Origin: Tretioscincus oriximinensis
Taxonomy: Eukaryota > Chordata > Lepidosauria > Squamata > Gymnophthalmidae
Direction of reading: 5' to 3'
DNA: 64,000 nucleotides
Assembly: GCA_022410635.1 (NCBI GenBank)
Contig: JAJVDF010000449.1
Span: 1,037,220 to 1,101,219 of the forward strand
The position numbers and the translations under genes were made by a program. A model generated the notes under the pieces. That model was not told where the DNA came from. It was given only the letters and a program-made list of their open reading frames with translations, and ran no database searches. Positions 55,561 to 64,000 of the stretch are shown here, in pieces; within the stretch, counting starts at the first letter, position 1, and every line of letters starts with the position of its first letter.

Positions 55561-56485
55561 TGTTTCTCCTCATCCCCCCTCATCCTTATTCCCCCTCCGT
55601 CTCCTCCCCCCCACAGTCCTATCTCTTGTAGGCTGTGGACCTCTGCAGGGTCTGTGCACTTCATATGGAGTTCACCAGTTGACTGGGGAGCATTCAAATT
55701 CCTTGTACAGACTGGACATCTGGTCACAAGTGCTTCCCAGTCCTTGGAAGTGCACGGATGCTGCCAAAGTCCCAGCCATGGAATGGGTAAGACAGGTGTA
55801 AGGGGGATAGGAAGAAGAGAGGAGAGTGTAGGGGGAGTGAAAGAGTGGGGAGTGGGAGGAGATGAAAAGGCAAGGAGTTTGGAGCAGTAAGAGAAGGAAG
55901 AGGAGGAAAGGGGGATGGGAGCATACAGATGGAGAGGGATGTGGGCTTTAGACCCAAAGCAGGCACTGGGACTCTGTGGTAGCTGTTTGGGGTTCTCCCT
56001 TCCCCTTTTTGGATGGCAAGAAGGGGAAGGGAGAAGGGGGGGTAGCACCGGGGGAGGAGTGACAAGAGGAGGCGGGATGGGAGAAAAGGAAAAGGGGGGC
56101 AGGGGGCCGGCCCATGTCCCAGTGACGTCTAAATGTCTCACTGGGCCATCAGAGTGATGATGCGATGATGCAGCACTTCCCTTTGTCAGCTCGAGGGTGG
56201 GTAAACCAGGGTAGGCCTGATCCCTGGGCCAATTGGGAGGTGGCAGTGCTGATCACATGTCACCTTCACGGGTGGTTGTGGTTAGAACACCGTCCTATGC
56301 TAGAGCCCTTCCAGGCTACAGCCGGGACTCAAGGTTCCTGCCAGGGATTGAGTGAGGCCACACCTAGTGGCACAAGTCTTGCACAACCCCACTTTCACTG
56401 GCAGGAGTGCTACCACCCTCCTGCTGCACCTATGCACCCAGGCCAGTGGACCATACGCAAATTGACATCACGGTCTGCTGCCTAG
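55561..56485. other. GC- and GA-rich block, no supported gene
   Basis: CT-rich start, then 55615-55785 of balanced composition, then strongly purine-rich DNA at 55798-56100 and GC-rich DNA to 56480. A pyrimidine tract plus ACAG at 55605-55615 and a GGTAAGAC at 55786 could frame an exon of about 170 bases, open in one frame, but no protein is recognised. A small inverted repeat CCCAGTGA/TCACTGGG lies at 56117-56143. Confidence 0.4.
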
Positions 56486-57744
56486 TTTGCATTTTAAAGT
56501 ACAGAATTAAAGCAGTCTCAACCAAAACTATTATGTTGAGTATCCACATAATATCATTGAGCTATCAAATCAGAATTTTTATGCAAACGCCCTTCCCTTT
56601 ACTAGCCAGGGATTTTCCTCCTTTGCATCTGTATGTATGCATGTATGTATGTATATATGTAGGTAGGTGTGTATGTATGTGTGTATTGCAAATGTGCATG
56701 AGTGACCACAGTTTCTAATAAATACACTTCATGCATCATCAAGTGCTAACAGGTAGTAAGTAGCACTGAATGTGCACATTACACCCCATAAGGTATAACT
56801 GGAGTGAAACACTGGGGCAAATTGTCAAAAAAGACAAGAGGCAAAATCTAGGAAGAAGGACTACATAAATATAACATGGAAAAACCAGTCTGAAATCTGA
56901 GTCCTGGGTTTACGATGAGGAGTCAGTTCAGAGCAGACACAGCAGGAGAGTAGAAAATAGTAATGAGATTTCGATTACACTCTCCTCTAGGTGATATTTA
57001 CCAGCTCAACCTATATTTTTATACTATTCAGCATGTTCAGTACTTGCAAATGTCTGAAGAGACTCTTGAAATGAAAAGTAGGGAAAATGTCTCTTTAGAG
57101 AGGAGACATTGTGATCAGAATTCTTCAAAAGGAATCCCCAAAAGCACATTTCCATTGACACCCAACAAGTGTGATATGTCAGTCAGTGTCAACATTTATT
57201 CCAAAATCCATCTTTTTTTCCCAGAAAAATTACAAAGTCTTTGACAAGCAGTTTTGTTGACCTCCTAAGAAAAACCATAGTAATTTTCACCTAGTGAGAA
57301 CAGGATCTATGGCTGTATCCACACAGTGTCAATAATCAAATTTCTGTTGCATTTACCTCACTGGATTATAATATAATCCAATAGACTGCAGATTTTAAAA
57401 CCGATTATCCAGATTAGTGGTTTTTCAGGAAAACCAAGTGTCGAATTAGCATGTAAGGTTATTGCAAGAAGGTTTTGATGTGTGGTTAGTTTTGTTGCAA
57501 AATGTATGTATGTAAGGGAGAAGAATCAAAGGAATCTGATATTGACAGCAAACCATCCAATATCATTTGAGAAGCGGGTCTACTGTACTTGTTCTTGACA
57601 AACAGGAAACCAAAGGGCTGAAAGGAGAGAGTGCCACATGCATGTAAAATTATCACCTGTCAGGAGGTGACCGAATGACAAAACTCTAGATATACTGTAA
57701 TGGTATGAACAAGGTGCACTAAAACTGAAAAACAGCTAAACCTG
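56486..57744. other. Unique DNA with TGTA tract
   Basis: A TGTA/TGTG microsatellite occupies about 56628-56690. Otherwise nothing recognised. Confidence 0.55.
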
Positions 57745-57862
57745 ATTATCAGATACTGTTTTAATATTCAAATTTTGTATTGTTGTTTTTATTGTTGGCC
57801 GTCCTGAGACCTCTGAGTATAAGGTAGGGTATAAGTATAAATAATAAATAAATATTATGAAA
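57745..57862 (+). mobile_element. BovB-like LINE 3' end
   Basis: GTTGTTTTTATTGTTGGCCG, CCTGAGACCTCTGAGTATAA and GGGTATAAGTATAAATAATA; a forward copy of the common tail. Confidence 0.7.
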
Positions 57863-58639
57863 TTCCAAAACAAGCAAGTGCTGTAGGAGAGCCTATGTTT
57901 TAATTGTGCATGCTAAGAATGGGAATATTACAATGCAATCAGCTCAGATCAATAGTACATATTTTCCTCCACTGAAAGTAGCACTGTTAGCTGTTTCACG
58001 GTATAAGCTGCNAATCTACCTCTGTTCTCCTGCAAACCAAAGGGCAGTAAGTATTCATCCCATTTCTTTTTGTTCAAAACAGAATATTGCTTTCTCAGTT
58101 CTTGAACATTCATATATGAGAACTTGATTTGGATGTTTTGTGTTGGGATTTGAGTAATTTATCAACTAGTTTTAAACACCCCCCTCTAAATATTAGAAAT
58201 CCATGTAGGCTGCACTTTGAGTCATGTTTTTAAACTATATTCAATTCTGAAAAACAGGACTGAAAACCAGAAAAACTTAGGTTTTTTCCTGGGTTCCAGG
58301 TTTTCAGTTCAGTTCTTCAGTACTGAAGATGGTTTAAAAGTGTGTGACTGTAGCTGTGATTGAAGGTATGAAGCATACCATTGACTGCTTCCCATAATCA
58401 GCCTCTAAAGATAATTGAAAACAAATCTTCTTAATGCCATGAAAATTGCTTGATAAAAGTATCAGAAATACAATATGACTCTAGGGATACGATCAGATAG
58501 GGCTTTTTCATTCCATCTTTTAATAAAAATCATCCCACCTATAGTGCACCCCCAAACCCCTAACAAGCAGTTAAATGAAAAGTCTACCTCATCACCATGT
58601 GATACGGTCACATAGGCCCTTAAGAACAAAGGCCTTTCA
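57863..58639. other. Unique DNA
   Basis: Nothing recognised; one N at 58012. Confidence 0.5.
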
Positions 58640-59240
58640 ACAGAGATCTGCATTTGAGGCCCACGTGTCTGCCGTGAAGAGGAGTGAGTGCCTCTACTGG
58701 CCTTAGCTTCAGTCAGGAGATGTATGAAAGCAAGCATTTGCAAGTAGAAGAAGAACTGGGTTCTTATACTCTGCTTTTCCCACCTTTCAAAGGGACTCAA
58801 AGTGGCTTACAATGATATTTCTGCCCAAAGGCTGACATTCTATCCTCCCCACCAGACTCTGGTGGTTCCCATGTATCTACTTGCAGTCAGTTGCAATTTC
58901 TTGCAATTCATGCTTTCGAATAGCTGGGTTGGTTAGAGCTACAGGCTAGTGGAAGGTGCTCACCCCTCCCCACGTCCGACACAGGGCTTTGAAACCCCAT
59001 CTCCCAGATAAGAGATGGATTCCTTAGCGACTGAGCTATACGTGCCTGAATAGGTACCATCACAATGTGAAGAGGAAGAAAGAATGTAAGCCTTCAGGCG
59101 AAAAATAGCTTCTAAAACACTTTAAGTCCCTTCAGTTGAGAAAAGCAGGGTATTTTTTCTTCTTCCTTATCCTCTTCCTCTTTTCCTTCCTCACCTTCTT
59201 CTCCTTCCTCTCCTCGTTCTCCTCCTCCTCCTTCCCACAT
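58640..59240 (+). mobile_element. SINE-2, interrupted by SINE-1
   Basis: Left part 58640-58747 (GCCCACGTGTCTGCCGTGAA, TGAAAGCAAGCATTTGCAAG). Right part 59049-59240 (AATAGGTACCATCACAATGT, GTAAGCCTTCAGGCGAAAAA, TTAAGTCCCTTCAGTTGAGA, then TTC/CTC repeats). Comparison with 52157-52447 shows the two parts are contiguous in an intact SINE-2. Confidence 0.7.
58748..59048 (-). mobile_element. SINE-1 nested in SINE-2
   Basis: Well preserved minus-strand copy: GAAGAAGAACTGGG, CTTTCAAAGGGACTCAAAGT, TTGCAATTTCTTGCAATTCA, and head ending GACTGAGCTATACGTGCCTG. Shows SINE-1 was still active after SINE-2. Confidence 0.92.
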
Positions 59241-62039
59241 TTTATACCCATGTTTCTGGCAACATCTTCATTGACAACGAGTAAGTAAATAAATAATACT
59301 TGCCACTGATTGTCTACCAATCTGCATGGGTTTCAGTGACTCTGATCAGCAGTAATCTGGTACTGTTGCTCTTTGCAACAATAGGAACTGTTTTCACACT
59401 ATGATTGGCTACATTCTCTATCTCTGTAATTATGTACAATACACAATACAATGAAAAGGAGTCCTTAGTTGAGTTCAAAACATTGTCTTATGTTTTATGG
59501 TCAAAAAATTTACCCTAGTTAATGTAAAACACTTATTTGAAAACTCACTTGGATATTTCCTATTAAACATCTGGAAAAAGCTTATCTGATTTTTTTTAAA
59601 ATTATTATTCCTTAAAATCAATTTCCACCTCTTTTATAGATATAAATTACCTGAATGTGTTTTCCTCCCCGTAAACCTAGGGTTACCATTTAGATTGAAC
59701 TGAATGCCTGTAACTTTTAGATAAGAAAGCGTGATGGAGGGGATAAATCACTTCTATTTTATTGTATTATTTTTATTGGCTACTTTTCCGTTTCAAAATA
59801 AATTGTAATGTTCTAAGTGGTTTTGATATTTTTCTTGTAAGCATATCAAAGAACTCCAACTGTTGGCTAGTTATACAAATCCAATCAGTAATTAATTTAA
59901 TAAAGAAATTGTATTCTTTGAAATGAACTACAGGTTAATTTTTGTTTAAAAAATGTGCAGTTGTTTAATGTCATGTTTTAATGTGTCTTTAATTTTTGTT
60001 TTGAATTTCCCTTTGTTACATATTTTAACACTGACAACGATATAAATAGATGTTAATGTATGTTTTTATATACACAATCATTCCCTTAGTGTGCCAGAAA
60101 AAATACTGTAAAGGTATATGTGCAGTCCCTTTTGATTGCAACATTAAACCTGCATGGTGGTATTTGATATGTAGGAATTAAGTTGTGTATGAAATACCCT
60201 TAATATATAGTTAAGTGCTTTAAATACAAACAGAAATACAAGGGAAAATATAAATATTAGATCTGGCATGAACTCCTGGAAATTTACATGCTTCTCAAGT
60301 TAAGACACATCAGGGTAAACAAGTAGATAGAATAATTGAAGATGTGAGATGGATGGCGCATGCAGACATACATCAAGGGGATGACATGTGCACGCAAGCA
60401 GACAAACCCATAACTCCATTATGTGAATGTCACAACTCGCTGCGTGTCTGTTCAAAAAGCCTCTATGTGTCAGTGCAGCCAGCTGCTTTTTCATCCCTTT
60501 TCTTACAAACTGATTAAATGATCTTTTCTCATCTAAATCTGGATCTGGTACTGGAAAGGTGTTTTGATTGCCTAAGCCCAACTTCTTGTTTTGTTCTCTT
60601 TGTCTATTAATCAAAATGTTTTCTCTCTTTCTTCCACACACCCAATCCTGCCTTTCCCTTCTGCCTTTTCTCAAGTTCATCACAAGCAGGTGAATTTTAG
60701 GCTGCTTCCTCACCACATAGTTTGTCTTATTATTTCTCTTAAAATGCACTCACATCCTTTCTTGCCAAGTGCAAAGCTTCCATACTGCTCCGACACATTG
60801 CCTAGCAATTTCCTCCCATGACAAGCCCCACAAAGCATTGCTGTCCTTGCCTTAACTGCAATTCCCAAGCATTGTCTGCAAGCCAAGATCCAATGAACTT
60901 TTACTTGTCAGCCCGTTTGCCAAGTTCACATTGCTGAATGTTCCCACAATGCCCACTGCTGAATTGCACTACGGTGGCTAGAACCTTTGCGACAATGGAG
61001 TGGATGCATGACCTTGTGGGACGGATTGAAGGTGATGTTGCTACCATCGTGGTAGAAATCGTGCATTGGGATGAGGCCTTGTTTCCTCAAGCAATTCTAT
61101 GCACCTGTTCCAACATAACTTTTAGCAGCTGGTATTTTCCATCTGACTGCAATTCAGAGCAAGCACGTGTATTTTAAAGTCATATTTTTTTCCTTTTATC
61201 ATACTAGGGTTCATTCCTCACCACTGAATAAACTTCATGTGATGCTCAGGCATATCTCTAATGAGACTGCTGTGTCAATGAGTAATGCCTGAACAAAGCC
61301 TATTCCATATATCTCACTGGAAAATGCAATACTATGAATGATTGTTGTGTATCCATCATTGTGTGTCAAATTATTCCTGTCACTCTTCAAATTAAAATGT
61401 ATTCTGCCAGTGTATCCTCTCTGTAAATGGACAGACTTTCCCACACACCAGTGGGGCGTGATAGAAGCATTTATGTATCTACATGTTACCTCCTCAGTAC
61501 TTTTATATCAATATAAAAAACGTTCGTATTTAGTATTCAGTAAAATCAAGCAGCAGTGAAGGTTGGTGAGAAGCCAGAATTAGTCCTGCTTAAGTGTTGC
61601 TGCTTCTTCTGCTTCTCCTCCTTCTTCCTCTTTCTATTCTTCTTTCAGTCTTTTCTTAGATCAATGAGAATGCCCACCTTAGTAGCAGATGCCTAACTGG
61701 TAACGTGTTACATGCACAAGAGTGTTAACCAGCAACCCATTTATTTCCATCACAGTGCACAATGTCAGGTGCTACAACAGAAAGCATAAGAAGCCTGCAA
61801 ATTTAAATATTTGTGGGCTCCTTTGAGAATCCAGGGCTTAACCCCAGATTCTGAGGAGGGTTACCACACCCTGTTTTCTGGCATAATCTGTCCATTCTGG
61901 GAAGTATAGTAAGCCTATGGACAGAGATTCTGCATCATTAATGTTTGTAAATAAGAAGAAAAAGAAGAAGCAATTTCAGCAGATCCAGCACACAAATGTT
62001 GAAATGTCATCTTTTGATACAACCATTAAGGATGCAGAA
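59241..62039. other. Unique DNA without a supported gene
   Basis: The longest frame is 149 codons (60300-60749, minus), with no recognisable domain and no splice context I would trust. Remainder is AT-rich. Confidence 0.55.
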
Positions 62040-62310
62040 GCCAGTCTGGTAGTGGTAAGAGTGTCAGACTTTTATCTGGAGGTCTCCTGGTTTGATTCTT
62101 CCTTCCTTCACAAATGCCAGCTGGTGACCTTAGGTTAGTTACAGTGCTTCAGAGCTCTCTCTCAGCCCCACTGTCTCCACAAGGTGTCTGTTGTGAAGAG
62201 AAGAACAGAAGATTATGGAAGCTGTTTTGATTCCCTTTGGGTTGAGAAAAGTGGGGTATAAAAACCAATTTTTGTCCTTCTCCTTCTCCTTCCTCCTCTT
62301 TCTAATATGG
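62040..62310 (+). mobile_element. Chimeric SINE: Sauria-type head, SINE-1-type tail
   Basis: Head GCCAGTCTGGTAGTGGTAAG and body TCTCAGCCCCACTGTCTCCA are Sauria-like. The tail TTTGATTCCCTTTGGGTTGA, GAAAAGTGGGGTATAAAAAC, then CTTCTCCTT repeats, is the SINE-1/SINE-2 type rather than the BovB TAAATA type. Confidence 0.7.
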
Positions 62311-63447
62311 TACCTCTAGTCATACAGAATAGTCAGAATAAAAACATGTCCCAATTCTGAAACATTTCATCTCACATTACTTTTCAGAAACAGATTCTTA
62401 AGACTAGAAAATACTTTTGAGTTGCTACTCATTTTACCACTACTAAATATAGCTGAAGAGAAAGGAGGATTGACATACCTCTTAATACAAAGAAAGGAAC
62501 GCATTGTAAAACTCATCTCTTGAGATTGCTGTCGTGTAGTATCTTTGGGTAATATCTTTCTAGGTCTGTAAAACAAGATCACATTCCCACTTAATGATTT
62601 TTAAAAATGTATTCGTCTACACAAAATTTTGTGCACTGCATTTAACTTATAACTTCTTCATTGAAGAATGTGATNAATTATATACAAGAAAAATACAGAA
62701 CCAATAAATCAATTGGCTGCAAGTATAGAATCTATTAGAAAATCTAATGAGAGTGCTATAGAGCAGTCATTGCCCCCTCCCCCCTCCCCCCCGGTTCGTC
62801 TTAGCTCCAGGAAATAAATGGTGCATGTCTTGCCAGAGTTCTTGCCTGTTTTCACCTGCTCCCATGAGGGCATGTCATATGGAAGTTTTTTAACATGGAA
62901 CGTGGAACAGCCTGCTGCAGAATAAGCATAGAAATATTAGCAGGAAGATCTGCAGAAAATGTGGTTTTTTATTTAGAACCTGCACGAGTCCTGATGCTCA
63001 GTGTGTGTGTTGTGCTTACAACATAAGCACAACATGCCAGTTGAGACACAAGCTGGCCGGCTGATATCTGAACTTGGAGATCAGCCAGGAAGCCAGGGGA
63101 AAGGGGGAGAGTTTACCATGACATTTGTGCTAACTGTCCAGGTTTTTCTAAAGCTTGGCCTAGCACATGGCAGGTTTCATTGCTTTAGAATGTTCTCCTA
63201 TGTGCCTTCCAGAGTAGCAAACAGAGTAGTCTCATGTGTCATATTTGATCATCACAAATTAGGTCATATTGTAAGAGTTATGTGTACTGGAACAGTCTTG
63301 TATTGTCTGTAAATAAATTATCTGGTGAGTCCCTAGGAGAAGTGAAGAAGAAGATTAGGCTTGGTGATGCTAACTAATTTTGTAGTGGGGAAAGACCTCA
63401 TTGGGTGGGACCAAGCTGAAAACATTATAAAAGGGTGAAGTCTGATT
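62311..63447. other. Unique DNA
   Basis: Nothing recognised; a C-rich patch at 62771-62793. Confidence 0.5.
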
Positions 63448-63759
63448 AGAAGAAGAAGAAGAAGAACTGGGTTCTTATACCCCGCTTTTCTCACCTTTCA
63501 AAGGGACTCAAAACGGCTTACAAGGGTATTTTGCCCGAAGGCTGACATTCTATCTTCCCCACCAGTCTATGGTGGTTCCCATGTATCTACTTGCAGTCAG
63601 TTGCAATTTCTTGCAATTCTTGCTTTCGAATGGCTGGGTTGGCTAGAGCTACAGGCTAGTGGAAGGTGGTCGCCCCTCCCCACGTCCGACACAGGGCTTC
63701 GAAACCCAATCTCCCAGGCGAGAGATGAATTCCTTAGCGACTGAGCTATCTGTGCCTGC
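63448..63759 (-). mobile_element. SINE-1, full length
   Basis: GAA tail at 63449-63467, ACCCCGCTTTTCTCACCTTT, TTGCAATTTCTTGCAATTCT, and the complete inverse head ending GACTGAGCTATCTGTGCCTG. One of the least diverged copies. Confidence 0.94.
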
Positions 63760-64000
63760 TGTAGCTGAGAATAAGTTGATGTGTTTTTAATTAAATAATA
63801 AACTCAATTACTACATTGGCATGCTTTATTGAGGACTTTAGTTCCAGCTACGCAGAGCAATTCCCATTTCCTAACTGGGGGAATATTTACAACTTTTCAT
63901 GTTTCTCCACAAGCCCAGGAATAGGAAGTGAAAAGGCCACATTATCTAACCTTTCGTTGTTCTACATCATTGCTACCCTCACAATTCCACTCCCTGTGAT
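63760..64000. other. Unique DNA at window end
   Basis: No recognised element. Confidence 0.5.

Noticed and set aside
54900..56141. Open frames of 213-413 codons across 54.9-56.1 kb
   Set aside because: They are created by N translation and TTC/GAA triplets.
60300..60749. 149-codon minus-strand frame as a gene
   Set aside because: No domain, no splice context, and an overlapping opposite-strand frame; length is compatible with chance.

Overview
This window reads as nuclear DNA from a squamate reptile (lizard or snake; the genus is not resolvable here). It is AT-rich, has two N-filled assembly gaps (23405-23889 and 55046-55560) and is packed with decayed transposable elements. The mix is squamate-like: CR1/L3-type LINEs with the TTATGTTC tail, Sauria-type SINEs (tRNA-like head, BovB-like tail), BovB-like 3' ends, L1, Tc1/mariner and hAT elements, and Penelope-like fragments. 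I found no host protein-coding exon I can defend, no tRNA or rRNA gene, and nothing prokaryotic. The window is best taken as intergenic DNA or the inside of a very large intron. All longer reading frames are transposon relics, simple repeats or gap artefacts.

Layout. 0-10 kb: a minus-strand CR1 split by a hAT element, then sparse unique sequence with a Sauria SINE and one SINE-1 copy. 9.6-20 kb: a run of CR1 3' ends in both orientations, one carrying a solo LTR and one carrying a SINE-1. 20-31 kb: a gap, a GC-rich hAT MITE with target-site duplication, a Tc1 transposase relic, Penelope-like terminal repeats around a short coding piece, and a Sauria SINE with an internal 96-bp triplication. 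31-43 kb: CR1 ends, SINEs, two head-to-head Penelope-like insertions, palindromic hAT-derived elements, two unnamed repeat families, a perfect 53-bp inverted repeat and a mariner-type MITE. 44-54 kb: a full hAT element with perfect 8-bp duplication, the longest CR1 (reverse-transcriptase C-terminus), three more palindromic elements, a second solo LTR, and L1 ORF2 relics on both strands. 54-64 kb: a long TTC tract running into the second gap, a GC/GA-rich block, and more SINEs, including a SINE within a SINE.

The content is an archaeological record rather than a set of cooperating genes. The nesting gives a partial order of activity: CR1 and SINE-2 copies are older than the LTR, SINE-1, hAT and Penelope-like insertions they contain. 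The most interesting biology is the Penelope-like family, whose terminal repeats keep a hammerhead-ribozyme-like core. Next come the family of perfect or near-perfect hairpin elements derived from a hAT transposon, and the two solo LTRs with recognisable TG...CA ends. Names SINE-1, SINE-2, repeat H and repeat I are working labels used only in this annotation.
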